Shown here piece after piece: positions 1 through 9,715 of a stretch of DNA of 64,000 nucleotides; position 1 is the stretch's first letter; the number at the start of each line of letters is the position of its first letter. Origin of the DNA: Glaciimonas sp. PCH181 (lineage in GTDB: Bacteria > Pseudomonadota > Gammaproteobacteria > Burkholderiales > Burkholderiaceae_D). A model generated the notes under the pieces. It saw only the letters and a program-made list of their open reading frames with translations, searched no databases and was not told the origin of the DNA. The stretch covers positions 124,001 to 188,000 of the forward strand of contig NZ_PYFP01000001.1 in assembly GCF_003056055.1 (NCBI RefSeq). Reading direction: 5' to 3'. A program made the translations under genes and the position numbers.

Positions 1-1
1 G

Positions 2-1648
2 GACGAATATCGCAAATATATTGAAAAAGATGCTGCCTTGGAACGTCGTTTCCAAAAAATTCTGGTGGACGAGCCTAGCGTTGAGGCGACCATCGCGATT
101 TTGCGTGGCTTGCAAGAGAAATATGAAGTGCATCATGGCGTACAAATCACTGATCCCGCCATCGTCGCTGCGGCAGAATTATCGCATCGCTATATCACCG
201 ATCGGTTTTTGCCAGATAAGGCGATTGACCTGATTGATGAGGCCGCTGCCAAGATCAAGATTGAAATCGATTCTAAACCCGAGGTGATGGATAAGCTTGA
301 CCGCCGGTTGATTCAACTTAAAATCGAGCGCGAAGCGGTGAAAAAAGAAAAGGATGAGGCGTCTAAAAGACGTTTTGATCTGATCGAGCAGGAGATCGAG
401 AAGCTAGAGCGCGAATATGCGGATCTGGAAGAAGTCTGGAAGTCCGAGAAGGCTAACGCCTTGGGCAGCCAGCATCTCAAAGAAGAAATCGAAAAACTGC
501 GCTTGCAAATCGATGAAGCAACACGGAATAGCGATTGGCAGAAAGTCTCTGAACTGAAATACGGCAAATTGAATCCGCTGGAGCAGGCGCTGGAAGCGCA
601 GCAAAAGCAGGACGCACTGGCCGATGCAAATCCTGATCCGAGCGTTAAACCGCGATTGGTGCGGACGCAAGTTGGGGCGGAAGAAATTGCAGAAATTGTG
701 TCGCGCTCCACCGGTATTCCCGTCTCCAAGATGATGCAGGGCGAACGTGAAAAGTTACTGAAGATGGAAGACGAATTGCATCGCCGCGTAGTTGGGCAGG
801 ATGAGGCGATTGCTGCGGTGTCGGATGCTATTCGGCGCTCTCGTGCTGGATTGAGCGATCCTGATCGGCCGTACGGATCGTTCATGTTTTTAGGACCAAC
901 CGGGGTCGGTAAAACTGAATTGTGCAAGGCGCTGGCGGGCTTTTTGTTCGATACACAAGATGCGATGATACGTATCGATATGAGCGAATTTATGGAAAAA
1001 CATTCGGTCTCGCGTCTGATCGGTGCGCCTCCCGGCTATGTTGGTTACGAGGAGGGCGGTTATCTGACCGAAGCTGTGCGTCGGAAGCCGTACAGTGTGA
1101 TTTTGCTCGATGAAATTGAGAAGGCGCATCCGGATGTCTTCAATGTCTTGCTGCAAGTGCTTGATGATGGGCGTATGACTGATGGTCAGGGACGCACCGT
1201 AGATTTCAAAAATACGGTGATTGTGATGACATCGAATTTGGGATCGCATCGGATTCAGGCGATGGAGGGCAGCGATCCTGCCGAAGTAAGAACCGAGGTC
1301 ATGGCCGAAGTCAGAAATCACTTCCGTCCGGAGTTTATTAATCGGATCGATGAAATCGTCGTGTTTCATTCGTTGGACGAAAAGAATATTGGCGCCATCG
1401 CCAAGATCCAGTTGAAGATTTTGGAGCAGCGACTTGCTAAGCTGGAGATGCGACTCGAAATTTCGGAGGGCGGTCTGCAAAAGATCGCAGAAGCTGGTTT
1501 CGATCCCATCTATGGCGCGCGCCCATTGAAACGAGCGATCCAACAGCAAATTGAAAATCCATTATCAAAACTTATTTTAGAAGGTAAGTTTGGGCCGAAA
1601 GATGTTATTCACATAAGTGTGAACAATGGTGAAATAGTTTTCAATTAG
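2..1648 (+). CDS. clpB: ATP-dependent chaperone ClpB (C-terminal part, 5' end outside window)
   Basis: ClpB is the cytosolic Hsp100 disaggregase that works with DnaK to rescue aggregated proteins. The open frame runs in from the left edge, so about the first 300 residues (N domain and most of the first ATPase) are missing. The visible part starts at the [10 protein letters not shown] segment late in nucleotide-binding domain 1, then the long charged coiled-coil M domain (about 300-660), then NBD2 with Walker A GPTGVGKT (893-916), the pore segment GYVGYEEGG and Walker [14 protein letters not shown] (about 1098-1136). The arginine-finger region and the small C-terminal domain with [10 protein letters not shown] are intact. 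Similarity to E. coli ClpB is continuous with no frameshift. An intrinsic terminator follows at 1721. Confidence 0.97.
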   Translation, partial: DEYRKYIEKDAALERRFQKILVDEPSVEATIAILRGLQEKYEVHHGVQITDPAIVAAAELSHRYITDRFLPDKAIDLIDEAAAKIKIEIDSKPEVMDKLDRRLIQLKIEREAVKKEKDEASKRRFDLIEQEIEKLEREYADLEEVWKSEKANALGSQHLKEEIEKLRLQIDEATRNSDWQKVSELKYGKLNPLEQALEAQQKQDALADANPDPSVKPRLVRTQVGAEEIAEIVSRSTGIPVSKMMQGEREKLLKMEDELHRRVVGQDEAIAAVSDAIRRSRAGLSDPDRPYGSFMFLGPTGVGKTELCKALAGFLFDTQDAMIRIDMSEFMEKHSVSRLIGAPPGYVGYEEGGYLTEAVRRKPYSVILLDEIEKAHPDVFNVLLQVLDDGRMTDGQGRTVDFKNTVIVMTSNLGSHRIQAMEGSDPAEVRTEVMAEVRNHFRPEFINRIDEIVVFHSLDEKNIGAIAKIQLKILEQRLAKLEMRLEISEGGLQKIAEAGFDPIYGARPLKRAIQQQIENPLSKLILEGKFGPKDVIHISVNNGEIVFN

Positions 1649-1720
1649 CCAGGTTAGGTAACTGTTTTAGTGTCGATAAGGGTAAAATCACGGGCAGCTT
1701 ACCAGTGCTTTAGAACAACA

Positions 1721-1756
1721 AAAAGAGCCACAAGGGAGACCGGGTGGCTTTTTTTT
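1721..1756 (+). terminator. Intrinsic terminator after clpB
   Basis: AGCCAC (1726-1731) pairs with GTGGCT (1744-1749) across a 12-nt loop, followed by a run of seven T. It lies about 75 nt past the clpB stop and separates clpB from the diguanylate cyclase gene. Confidence 0.75.
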
Positions 1757-1905
1757 GCCTATCGGTAGGAGATTGCCGCGCTTGCTCGACGCCACTAATG
1801 CGTTATTGACAGAAAAGCTGGATGTATGGATCGTCAAGCGCAATTCCCTGTCAATTAATTGCGGGTGCAGGACCGTAAGTCCGATAAGCTTTCGCTTTGG
1901 GATAG

Positions 1906-3732
1906 ATGCATAACGCATTTTCTGGGAAAATTTTGAAGAAATATTCGCTACAACGGCTATTTATTCTGCCCTTTGTCATTCTGATACTGAGCCTTGCGGT
2001 CACGATGGGCTGGTCTTTGTATCGCGCTGGTCAGAATGCAACGGATGCGATTTCGCAGAAGACGTTGGCTGATTTGATGAGCAATATCGATCAAGCGACC
2101 GAGCGCCAGTTGCATGACACAAAGGCGGCCTTGCGCGTGATCACCCTTGCGCTTTTGCCGCCGAAAGGCGATGTCAAGCAGGAATCCAATATTTTGTTTT
2201 CTAGTGAAATAGGTGACTTGCAGGAGCGACTCTGGATCGCCAGCAGCCTGTTTCCCGAGTCCAGCCGGTTTGTTTGCTTTGGCGGGGTTGATGGGCAATT
2301 TATCAGTGTCAGAAAAGCGAGTGATAATGAGTTTTTGTTGCGACTACGCGGCGCTGATCTGGGGCCGACTTCGCTTTACCGCGCAAACAGTCCAAATGGC
2401 GAAGTGACGCTGTTAAGCACCGAAGAATACGAACCGCGTCAGCGGGCCTGGTATATCAATGCGCTTAAGCATAGCGAAAATAGTTGGTCACCTATATTCT
2501 CCGAGGCCCGCAGCAACGAACCTGCGATGGCGCTTACCCAGGTCGTGTCTACTGAACAGAAAAAGATATACGGCGTAGTAGCCGCGGAAATGCCGTTAAA
2601 GCCCTTAGGTGAGTTTTTGCGTTCGGTGGCGATTGAAAAAAATGGTCTGGCTTTTATTGTCGAGCGCAACGGCGATCTGGTTGCCAGTTCGACTAACGAT
2701 AATGCGTATGTCGGCGCCACGCATCCTGTATCTGAAGAAACCAAAAATCTGATCCCGTTGACACACACACCACCCTTGCGATGGAATGTCAGCGCAACTT
2801 CTTCCCCGCTTATGCGCGAAGCCTGGAAATCAGTGCAGCCACAATTAAAGTTACAGCAAGCCCATGACTTTGGCGGCGTAGCAGGCGGGCGGCCCCCAAT
2901 GGTGAGTACCGCATTTAGTAGTTCGCTGGGCCAGATTGAGGTGGCTGCGCGGGTTTTTCGGGATGAGGGCGGGCTGGATTGGGTAATTGTATTGGCGACG
3001 CCTCGCTCTAATTTCTGGAATTCGGTGAATGGCGGTATTTATCATAGTCTGCTACTCGGACTGGTGGCGATCCTGATATCGATGGTGTTTGGTTTTGTGA
3101 CACTGCGTTGGGCTTTGAGAGATATCCGCAAGTTGACCTTAGCTGCGCAAAATATCGGTAGCGGTTCGCCGTTTATGCCTTTGGGAATTGATCGCAAGGA
3201 TGAGATCGGGCAATTGGCACAAAGCTTTCAGGCGATGGAACGTAATTTGCGCACTGATCGTCTGACCAATTTGCTTAATCGCGATTCGTTGATTGCACAA
3301 ATTGAATTCATGCGGCGCAACGCCCTCGATCCAAAGTCGTTCAGTTTTGCGATGCTGTTTATCGATTTAAATAAATTTAAAGGCGTCAACGACCAGTTCG
3401 GCCATGAACAGGGAGACCGTGTGTTAATCGAAGTTGCGCAACGTTTGCAGAACGCAGTGCGCAAAGATGATGCTGTGGCACGTTTTGGCGGCGATGAATT
3501 CGTGGTGTATTTACACGGCGTCACGAATCAGGAAATCGCTACTGCGGTTTGCCAAAAAATAATTGGCGTACTAGAAACCCCGCTGGATATGTACGACGGC
3601 ACGCCGTATTCGGTGGGGGCATCGGTTGGCGGCGCGTTATATCCGACAGATGGTCTGGATATCGAAACATTATTGCGGGTGGCTGACAGCCGGATGTATA
3701 GTATGAAAAAATTTGGTGGTCAGACCGATTGA
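1906..3732 (+). CDS. Membrane-bound diguanylate cyclase (Cache-HAMP-GGDEF)
   Basis: Predicted inner-membrane sensor that makes cyclic di-GMP from two GTP. The 608-aa protein has a first membrane segment at about residues 18-38, a large periplasmic Cache-like sensor region (about 40-375), a second membrane segment (about 378-402), a HAMP-like linker (about 403-455) and a C-terminal GGDEF domain. The catalytic GGDEF motif is exact at residues 528-532. An inhibitory I-site RKDD ends five residues before it, so product inhibition is likely. No EAL domain is present, so it should be a synthase only. Similar Cache-GGDEF proteins sense small ligands outside the membrane, but the ligand cannot be read here. 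The start ATG has only a weak GGGAT ribosome site. The gene is monocistronic. Confidence 0.9.
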   Translation: MHNAFSGKILKKYSLQRLFILPFVILILSLAVTMGWSLYRAGQNATDAISQKTLADLMSNIDQATERQLHDTKAALRVITLALLPPKGDVKQESNILFSSEIGDLQERLWIASSLFPESSRFVCFGGVDGQFISVRKASDNEFLLRLRGADLGPTSLYRANSPNGEVTLLSTEEYEPRQRAWYINALKHSENSWSPIFSEARSNEPAMALTQVVSTEQKKIYGVVAAEMPLKPLGEFLRSVAIEKNGLAFIVERNGDLVASSTNDNAYVGATHPVSEETKNLIPLTHTPPLRWNVSATSSPLMREAWKSVQPQLKLQQAHDFGGVAGGRPPMVSTAFSSSLGQIEVAARVFRDEGGLDWVIVLATPRSNFWNSVNGGIYHSLLLGLVAILISMVFGFVTLRWALRDIRKLTLAAQNIGSGSPFMPLGIDRKDEIGQLAQSFQAMERNLRTDRLTNLLNRDSLIAQIEFMRRNALDPKSFSFAMLFIDLNKFKGVNDQFGHEQGDRVLIEVAQRLQNAVRKDDAVARFGGDEFVVYLHGVTNQEIATAVCQKIIGVLETPLDMYDGTPYSVGASVGGALYPTDGLDIETLLRVADSRMYSMKKFGGQTD

Positions 3733-3797
3733 CGCGCAGCTTACGCAATAGTTTGCGTTGATATGCATGCCAGATAATATTTGTTAAGGAGATGGTC

Positions 3798-4292
3798 GTG
3801 ATTTTTTCTACCTGTGATATTTGTGATGCTAATGAAGATAAAATTGGCGAAGGTCGTTTGCATGTCTTACCGCCGGTCTTTTTAGGATTTGGCAAACAAG
3901 TACGGTTTTTTGGTCAGGCGCGTACGCTAAAAGTATTCGAAGATAACGTTTTGGTTCGTGCAACGTTAGAAACACCCGGTCAGGGCCATGTATTAATCGT
4001 CGATGGCGGCGCAAGCCTGCGCTGTGCTTTAGTCGGTGGAAATCTTGGCGTACTGGCAGAGAAAAACGGCTGGGCCGGTATCGTCGTCAATGGTTGCGTG
4101 CGCGATTCGGAAGAGCTGAATGGTTGCAACATCGGCATACGGGCTTTAGCTTTGCATCCGCAACGCAGCGTGCGGAAAGGCGTTGGCGAACAAGATATCC
4201 GTGTAACGATCGCTGGCGTGGCAGTATCGCCGGGCGACTGGGTATATGTCGACGTGGATGGCGTGCTGGTGGCCGCTGAAAAATTGCATTGA
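3798..4292 (+). CDS. rraA: RraA family protein (RNase E regulator / HMG aldolase fold)
   Basis: 164-aa member of the RraA/MenG family, whose members either bind RNase E and dampen it or act as divalent-metal 4-hydroxy-4-methyl-2-oxoglutarate/oxaloacetate aldolases. Visible family features are the start [10 protein letters not shown], the [17 protein letters not shown] segment, and the [15 protein letters not shown] segment with the conserved Arg-Asp of the metal/pyruvate site. Length is typical (about 160). The start is set by the ribosome site: AAGGAG at 3786-3791 directly touches an ATG at 3792 (zero spacing) but lies 6 nt before the in-frame GTG at 3798, so GTG is preferred. Which of the two activities applies cannot be decided from sequence. 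Confidence 0.9.
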   Translation: MIFSTCDICDANEDKIGEGRLHVLPPVFLGFGKQVRFFGQARTLKVFEDNVLVRATLETPGQGHVLIVDGGASLRCALVGGNLGVLAEKNGWAGIVVNGCVRDSEELNGCNIGIRALALHPQRSVRKGVGEQDIRVTIAGVAVSPGDWVYVDVDGVLVAAEKLH

Positions 4293-4414
4293 GCCAGCAT
4301 CGATAAAATAGTCCTGAAGCTACTTTTGCGGGTAGTCAGGCTAACTTCTGGATTTATACAGTCTTCCGCGCTTCCCATTACCTCTTAATTTCATCGCAGG
4401 ACCAATTAATTATC

Positions 4415-4726
4415 ATGGCTATTACTCTCAAACATATCGTTATCTGGAAACTCAAAGAGCACGCAGAAGGCGCTGACAAAGCGACGAATGCGCACAAGTT
4501 AAAAGCGTTACTGGATAGCTGCGCTGCAATCGTGCCCGGCATACTCAAATTCGATGCCGTGATCGCGCAAGATGGTTTGGAAGCGACTTACGATGTCATC
4601 CTGAACGCGGAATTTGATTCTCGTGAAGCATTGGATGCCTATCAGCATCATCCAACGCATGTTGGGATTAAACCTTTTGTCGGTGCTGTGCGCGAGGCGC
4701 GACAATGTTTTGATTATGAAAGCTAA
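4415..4726 (+). CDS. Dabb (stress-responsive alpha/beta barrel) domain protein
   Basis: 103-aa single-domain protein of the Dabb family: small ferredoxin-like dimers with no agreed biochemical role. The signature N-terminal beta strand LKHIVIWKLK and the late HPTHVGIKPF segment are both present, the latter carrying the conserved His pair. AGGA lies upstream of the ATG. It stands between rraA and a thioesterase gene, all on the same strand with 110-120 nt gaps, so cotranscription is possible but not shown. No signal peptide or membrane segment, so cytosolic. Confidence 0.85.
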   Translation: MAITLKHIVIWKLKEHAEGADKATNAHKLKALLDSCAAIVPGILKFDAVIAQDGLEATYDVILNAEFDSREALDAYQHHPTHVGIKPFVGAVREARQCFDYES

Positions 4727-4836
4727 GCGCTGCGCTTATCTTGCAGAGCCGGGTTTCTGCTATTTTTAGCTTTTGTTGGTGATACGCCTTTCGCTATTGC
4801 TTAAATTTTTCTCTCTTAGTCTCTTCGTTAGCCCCC

Positions 4837-5286
4837 ATGTTTCCAGAGCACGTCTTTCCGCTTGATAATCCTTTTTTGACATTCCTCGGTGTTGAGTTTA
4901 TCGATATGGGCGAGGGAGCCGCCACGCTGGCGCTGAACCTGCAACCGCATCATATGAACAGCGGTCAGGTCACCCATGGTGGCTTGTCGATGACGATGCT
5001 CGATGTTGTGATGGCGTTGGCCGGACGTACACTTAATCCGCAAGCCAGCGGCGCGGTCACGGTCGAAATGAAAACCAGTTTTCTGCAACCGGGTGGCCAA
5101 GTGGGTGGACGGATCGTTGCGAAAGGTAAAGCTTTTTATCGCTCCACGACGATGTGTTTTTGCGAAGCAGAATTATGGTACGGCGAAAAATTGGTAGCGA
5201 AATCGCTAGGCACTTTTAAATATATGAAAAGCACGCCAGCCAGTCGTAAACGCCTAGCCGATTCGGCTAGCGCTGCCGATGCCTGA
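4837..5286 (+). CDS. PaaI-type hotdog thioesterase
   Basis: 149-aa single hotdog-fold protein of the PaaI/YbgC class that hydrolyses acyl-CoA thioesters. The helix-leading segment HHMNSGQVTHGGLSMTMLD is the classic PaaI active-site region (His/Asn plus HGG, then Asp). A central strand region follows (GAVTVEMKTSFLQP). Length fits the family (130-160 aa). The substrate acyl group is not predictable. Its stop is 16 nt before the preferred start of the next acetyltransferase, so the two are probably cotranscribed. Confidence 0.88.
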   Translation: MFPEHVFPLDNPFLTFLGVEFIDMGEGAATLALNLQPHHMNSGQVTHGGLSMTMLDVVMALAGRTLNPQASGAVTVEMKTSFLQPGGQVGGRIVAKGKAFYRSTTMCFCEAELWYGEKLVAKSLGTFKYMKSTPASRKRLADSASAADA

Positions 5287-5302
5287 TCTTCGGAGATTAA
5301 CA

Positions 5303-5728
5303 ATGCAACTCAAAGTAACGGTCGACAACTGGGAAAACCTGCAAGACGATGCCGGGGCTATTCGTCGTGAAGTGTTCGTGATCGAACAAAAAATTCCTGA
5401 AGAGTTGGAATGGGATGAAATGGATGCCGTTTGTTTGCATGCCGTTGCATACGACGAAGCGGGACAAATATTGGGCACCGGCCGCTTGTTGCCTGATGGC
5501 CATATCGGTCGTATGGCGGTCAAATTGGCCGGGCGAGGTCAAGGTGTCGGCGGTGCGATTCTGGAAGCGTTGATGGCACAAGCCCGGCAACGCGGGGATG
5601 CAGAAGTCGTCCTGAATGCACAAACTCAGGCGGAGATGTTTTATCAACGCTACGGCTTTAGCCGCTATGGTGAGGCGTTCCAAGAAGCCGGTATTCCCCA
5701 CATCTCGATGCGGCATGTGTTTGCCTAA
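5303..5728 (+). CDS. GNAT family N-acetyltransferase (ElaA/YjcF-like)
   Basis: 141-aa GNAT domain protein. The N-terminal part has VRREVFVIEQ-like residues (IRREVFVIEQKIPEELEWD), typical of the ElaA/YjcF branch. The acetyl-CoA loop follows as IGRMAVKLAGRGQGVGGAIL, then the C-terminal YQRYGFSRYG element. The start is chosen at ATG 5303 because CGGAG (5291-5295) sits 7 nt upstream. An earlier in-frame ATG at 5279 would overlap the thioesterase gene and has no ribosome site. The acetyl acceptor is unknown. Confidence 0.85.
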   Translation: MQLKVTVDNWENLQDDAGAIRREVFVIEQKIPEELEWDEMDAVCLHAVAYDEAGQILGTGRLLPDGHIGRMAVKLAGRGQGVGGAILEALMAQARQRGDAEVVLNAQTQAEMFYQRYGFSRYGEAFQEAGIPHISMRHVFA

Positions 5729-5764
5729 TACTGCCATCAATACAGCTGCTAAGAGCGAATAGCC

Positions 5765-6490
5765 CTATTGGATCAAACGCTCTTCCAGCACGGCTGTTCC
5801 GCAAGCGTGCAATTTCACCAACGTTGAGTTACGCGTGCCGTAATCCTGCGAAGCAATAAATACCGATGACAACAAGCGTTCCCGTTCGATGCCTACGCCG
5901 GTCGACGGCAAGCGGCAATCGCCAGCAGTGGTGGTATCCGTCAGCATGTCAAAGTAGGTTTCATCGGGCGCACCCTGACATAACAGGCTGGCAAACTGGG
6001 CCTTAGTTCTGACCACTTTGGGCCAGCAGACATCCAGCAGGGCATTTGATAAGCCATAGATGCCCGGCGCTAACGGTTGCCCATTTCTTGGGTCCGATTG
6101 TCCTTTGTTGGAAAACCATACCAATTCTTTACCGTCGTGGATCAGCAAGTTAAAGCCGTTATAGTCATCCGCGTTGGCACTAATTTGAGCGATGTATTCG
6201 GCTGCTGTCGCGCCACTGTCCAGAAAATCAGCGACCAATGCGCCTCGGGTTGGCGCATTTTCATGTCGCTCTGACGGTGCGCGCACGTTGGTAATGGCCG
6301 CAAAGCGCCCCGTTTTGCTGATCCCTAACCAAGTGCCGCCATCTTGCAGATCGCGTCCTGCATAAATGTTCGGATGATCTTCCCACCAAGTGGCTGGCGC
6401 GCTGGGACGTGCATAAAATTCATCCCGGTTTGCAGCTGCTATTAAGGGCAGGCCGGGGATGACTTTCCAGGAGAAAACGATTAAGCACAT
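5765..6490 (-). CDS. NRDE family protein (TANGO2-like)
   Basis: 241-aa NRDE/TANGO2-family protein. It begins with the nucleophile-like Cys-2 (MCLIVF) and carries the name-giving NRDE motif in AAANRDEFYARP at about residues 18-29, then the strongly conserved GRDLQDGGTWLGISKTGRFA. The eukaryotic relative TANGO2 affects lipid and haem handling; the bacterial role is not established. Cys-2 suggests an Ntn-hydrolase-like fold, which is inference. Its first 10 nt overlap the end of the DUF4936 gene, so translation is likely coupled. No signal peptide. Confidence 0.88.
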   Translation of the reverse strand: MCLIVFSWKVIPGLPLIAAANRDEFYARPSAPATWWEDHPNIYAGRDLQDGGTWLGISKTGRFAAITNVRAPSERHENAPTRGALVADFLDSGATAAEYIAQISANADDYNGFNLLIHDGKELVWFSNKGQSDPRNGQPLAPGIYGLSNALLDVCWPKVVRTKAQFASLLCQGAPDETYFDMLTDTTTAGDCRLPSTGVGIERERLLSSVFIASQDYGTRNSTLVKLHACGTAVLEERLIQ

Positions 6491-6819
6491 GATGAACCAG
6501 TAGAAGAAAATTCAGAATCGGACGCAGAAACTGCTTTGAAAGCAGATTCACACAAAAATAACTCGGTATGACGCTGGCCTTCAATCAACGGTCCAATGCC
6601 ACTGTCTGCAACGGCTTGCGCGATGGTTTGCGTAAAATCGTCGGGGACATTTTCGTATACTTCCATCCAGGTGTGATGACCATTTTCGATTTCCGGTCGC
6701 CGCTTTAAGGCGCTGGAAATATGCTGCTGGCGCGATAGTGAAGCCTGCATCGCCACAGCGGCACCCGAAAATTGCTCTGCGTGATCGGCTGAAACCCGAT
6801 AATAAATGTAGAGGTCCAT
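6481..6819 (-). CDS. DUF4936 family small protein
   Basis: 112-aa protein of the DUF4936 type found in Betaproteobacteria. It starts MDLYIYYRV, contains RRPEIENGHHTWMEVYE in the middle and ends with a Ser-rich tail. The size and strand-helix pattern resemble a ferredoxin-like antibiotic-biosynthesis-monooxygenase fold, which is inference. It lies between ygfZ (9 nt gap) and the NRDE gene (10 nt overlap) on the minus strand, consistent with one operon ygfZ-DUF4936-NRDE. Function unknown. Confidence 0.8.
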   Translation of the reverse strand: MDLYIYYRVSADHAEQFSGAAVAMQASLSRQQHISSALKRRPEIENGHHTWMEVYENVPDDFTQTIAQAVADSGIGPLIEGQRHTELFLCESAFKAVSASDSEFSSTGSSCA

Positions 6820-6828
6820 ACGCGTCAG

Positions 6829-7872
6829 CTATACCAGTTTAGCTATGGGGACGATCGGGTCTGGCATCGCGTAAGGCATGGGAAGGAAATGTAACTGCGG
6901 ACCGTCGATTGATCCTAAATGGACGCTGCCATTTTCTAATGCCGCGAGTTTGATTTCCAGCAGGCAGGTCGAAGAAGCATCATTAAGCCGTTCTGCATTC
7001 ACGATCATGCCGCAAGGTTGCAGCGGATCTTCGCTGGAAAACACTTCTGCAGCGGCAGCGATATCAATCGCGGCAACGTTTGCCAATACAGCGCGGCGTT
7101 TGTTTTTACCGAGATATTGACTACGTGCGACGATTTCCTGACCGGGATAACATCCTTTTTTGAAATTCACGCCGCCGACAACTTCGTAATTAATCATTTG
7201 CGGTACAAATTGCTCTTGCGTTGGCAGCGTAATTTGCGGAATCCCCGCTGCAATTTGTCCCAATCGCCATACCCGCGCATCGACTACCGGCAGGGTTTGC
7301 AAAAGGACCGGCCACGCGGCGGCAGCTATTTCTGGCGTCGTGATCCATTGATATCGGGCTACGCCATTGGCATCGTCGCAGCGCATCAATGTACCGGCGT
7401 CGTTAGCAATTTTGGCGTACGGTAAGGCGGGTAGCTCGGCAAACCAGGGTGCGAGCGCGGCAGCGACGGCGATGCCACCCAGACCCAGAGTGGCATAGCT
7501 TTCAGTCGCATCAACCAATTTGGCTTTGGCGCGTAAGATAAACATTTGCAGACGTTTTTGTACCGTTGCCTGAATAGTGCGTGGCAATTGTAGAAAAATG
7601 GTGTCAGCGGTTTTCCACATCAGCAATGTCGCCAGCAAGCGACCTTTTGGGGAGCAATAACCCGCCAGCCGGATTTGGTCCAGCGGCAATTGCACGACAT
7701 CGTTGGTGACCTGATTGTGCAAAAAGTTGGCGGCGTCATCGCCGGTCAACGCGATCAGACCGAGATCTGTTAAGGGGGCGAAAAAATTACCCTGCGCATC
7801 GGGCGAACCTTGCTCTATATCGGCGTTATTTTGGGTCAAAAGGTCTAGCCAGTTAATTGTTAAAGTAGTCAT
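6829..7872 (-). CDS. ygfZ: Folate-binding Fe-S cluster maturation protein YgfZ
   Basis: 347-aa YgfZ/IBA57-like protein that uses a tetrahydrofolate-binding GcvT-like fold to help mature or repair certain 4Fe-4S enzymes. The diagnostic motif KGCYxGQE is present as KKGCYPGQEIVARSQYLG, with the essential Cys. The N-terminal half has the NFLHNQVTNDV and GYCSPKGRLLA segments of this family. Start ATG at 7872. Divergent from mltG, with a 124-nt shared upstream region. It heads the minus-strand ygfZ-DUF4936-NRDE set. Confidence 0.93.
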   Translation of the reverse strand: MTTLTINWLDLLTQNNADIEQGSPDAQGNFFAPLTDLGLIALTGDDAANFLHNQVTNDVVQLPLDQIRLAGYCSPKGRLLATLLMWKTADTIFLQLPRTIQATVQKRLQMFILRAKAKLVDATESYATLGLGGIAVAAALAPWFAELPALPYAKIANDAGTLMRCDDANGVARYQWITTPEIAAAAWPVLLQTLPVVDARVWRLGQIAAGIPQITLPTQEQFVPQMINYEVVGGVNFKKGCYPGQEIVARSQYLGKNKRRAVLANVAAIDIAAAAEVFSSEDPLQPCGMIVNAERLNDASSTCLLEIKLAALENGSVHLGSIDGPQLHFLPMPYAMPDPIVPIAKLV

Positions 7873-7996
7873 AATTTTGGGGCATTCTCGATTCAGCGAT
7901 TATCATGTTGGGTTGATTATAAAGATGTCGCAAAAAAGCGTCGGGTAAAGCCACTTTTTCGACCTCTTGACCTGATGTAGCAAACCCGCGGAGCGA

Positions 7997-8983
7997 TTGA
8001 ACTTGTTTAAGAAACTATTCCTTTTTGTTGTTTTATTGAGCTTATTAGCCGTTGGCGGCATGGTTTTTTGGGCCAAACAGCCGGTGATTACTGTCGGAGA
8101 ACCAATGCCATTTACCATTCTGCCGGGCAGCGGTCTTGATAGCGTCGTTCAGCAAATTGCTAGCGCAGGTGTGCCGGTGAATCCTGAGTTGCTTGGTTTG
8201 TTAGTCCGACTGACCGGGAAAAGTGGCAAGCTGAAGGCAGGCAGCTATGAAATAAAACCGGGCACCACGCCTTTGCGCCTGATTACACAATTGGTGCGTG
8301 GCGAATTTGCGCAGGAATCGCTGACGGTGATCGAGGGCTGGACATTCCGTCAGATGCGGCAGGCTGTCGCCGCGCAGACTGCGTTGAAGCACGATACGGC
8401 GACGCTGACGGATGCTGAATTGATGGCTAAAATTACGACTGACTACACGCTTCCAGAGGGGCTATTTGCGCCGGATACGTATTTATTCGCAAAAGGGTCC
8501 AGTGATTTGCAGGTGTATAAACAGGCGCATGCGTTATTGTTGAAGCGTTTGAACGCCGCATGGGAAAACCGCGATTCCACGTTACCCTATAAAACGCCCT
8601 ATGAAGCGCTCATCATGGCCTCAATTGTCGAGAAGGAAACCGGGCGCAAGGCAGAACGGACGAATATTGCAGGCGTATTTATCAATCGGCTGCGGATTGG
8701 CATGTTGTTGCAAACCGATCCAACGGTGATTTATGGGATGGGGGATCAATATAAAGGCAGCATCCGCAGACGCGATCTGACGACTGATACGCCCTACAAT
8801 ACCTATACGCGTCCGGGATTGCCGCCGACCCCGATTTCGTTGCCCGGCGATGAGTCGTTGCACGCGGCGATGAATCCGGCAAAAACCGATGCACTGTATT
8901 TTGTGGCAAAGGGTGATGGTAGCAGTCACTTTTCGAGTAATCTCAGCGAGCATAATCAGGCAGTGAATAAGTACCAGCGTTGA
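7997..8983 (+). CDS. mltG: Endolytic murein transglycosylase MltG
   Basis: 328-aa inner-membrane enzyme that cuts nascent peptidoglycan strands and sets glycan length. One N-terminal membrane segment (about residues 5-25) is followed by a LysM-like region and the YceG catalytic domain. The catalytic Glu lies in MASIVEKETG (about residues 211-220), and the substrate-site segments LLQTDPTVIYG and NTYTRPGLPPTPI are both intact. The start is TTG at 7997 (or TTG 8003); GGAG at 7990-7993 suits either. It leads the mltG-tmk-holB run that is conserved in proteobacteria. Confidence 0.95.
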   Translation: MNLFKKLFLFVVLLSLLAVGGMVFWAKQPVITVGEPMPFTILPGSGLDSVVQQIASAGVPVNPELLGLLVRLTGKSGKLKAGSYEIKPGTTPLRLITQLVRGEFAQESLTVIEGWTFRQMRQAVAAQTALKHDTATLTDAELMAKITTDYTLPEGLFAPDTYLFAKGSSDLQVYKQAHALLLKRLNAAWENRDSTLPYKTPYEALIMASIVEKETGRKAERTNIAGVFINRLRIGMLLQTDPTVIYGMGDQYKGSIRRRDLTTDTPYNTYTRPGLPPTPISLPGDESLHAAMNPAKTDALYFVAKGDGSSHFSSNLSEHNQAVNKYQR

Positions 8984-9031
8984 TCTGGTTCCCTGCGCTT
9001 TACAGAAATAAGCAAAACACTCTATGGATTT

Positions 9032-9640
9032 ATGAAATCAGCAAAATTTATTACCTTTGAAGGCATCGACGGTGCGGGAAAATCAACCCATATTGGTTAC
9101 GTCGCCGGGTTGTTGCAACAGCGTGGACTGACGGTGGTCTCTACTCGAGAGCCGGGCGGCACCGCGCTGGGTGAAGCATTGCGCGAACTTGTCCTGCATC
9201 AAAAAATGCATCTGGAAACCGAGGCGATGCTGATGTTTGCCTCTCGTCGCGAACATCTGGCGCAGGTCATTGAACCAGCGCTGGCGCGTGGGGAATGGGT
9301 CGTTTCCGATCGGTTTACCGATGCAACTTTTGCGTATCAGGGTGGTGGTAGAAAACTATCGCGGGATAAGCTGGATGTTTTGGAGCAATGGGTACATCCG
9401 CATTTGCAGCCGGATTTGACTTTGCTGTTTGATGTGCCGCTGGAGGTAGCGCGGGCGCGACTGGATGCAACCCGTGATCTGGATAAATTTGAGCAGGAAA
9501 AAGCCACCTTTTTTGCCGATACCCGGGCTGAGTATTTACGCCGCGCCGCACAGTTTCCCGACCGTTTTCGCATCATTGATTCGACGCAGACAATAGCGGA
9601 TATTCAACAGACGTTAGCGCAGATCGTTGCGACGCTGTAG
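9032..9640 (+). CDS. tmk: Thymidylate kinase
   Basis: 202-aa dTMP kinase that makes dTDP for DNA synthesis. The P-loop GIDGAGKST is at residues 11-19. The [11 protein letters not shown] segment binds dTMP. The DR-motif [16 protein letters not shown] follows at about residues 90-105, and a short Arg-containing lid lies near residue 145. Length is slightly below E. coli Tmk (213 aa). It follows mltG by 48 nt and precedes holB, the usual neighbour order. Confidence 0.95.
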   Translation: MKSAKFITFEGIDGAGKSTHIGYVAGLLQQRGLTVVSTREPGGTALGEALRELVLHQKMHLETEAMLMFASRREHLAQVIEPALARGEWVVSDRFTDATFAYQGGGRKLSRDKLDVLEQWVHPHLQPDLTLLFDVPLEVARARLDATRDLDKFEQEKATFFADTRAEYLRRAAQFPDRFRIIDSTQTIADIQQTLAQIVATL

Positions 9641-9715
9641 CAAAGCGTTGTTTGGGCGAATATCGGCGTATGGTGTAAATATTAAGAATAAGCCGCTTCA
9701 TCATTAAGATTGTTC

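Noticed and set aside
313..927. 204-aa minus-strand open frame inside clpB
   Set aside because: Entirely antisense to a well conserved coding region; Ser/Cys-rich composition is typical of a shadow frame.
890..1549. 219-aa minus-strand open frame inside clpB
   Set aside because: Antisense to the conserved NBD2 of ClpB, no family resemblance.
1688..1918. 76-aa minus-strand frame in the clpB to diguanylate cyclase gap
   Set aside because: It covers the terminator, has no ribosome site and no recognisable features.
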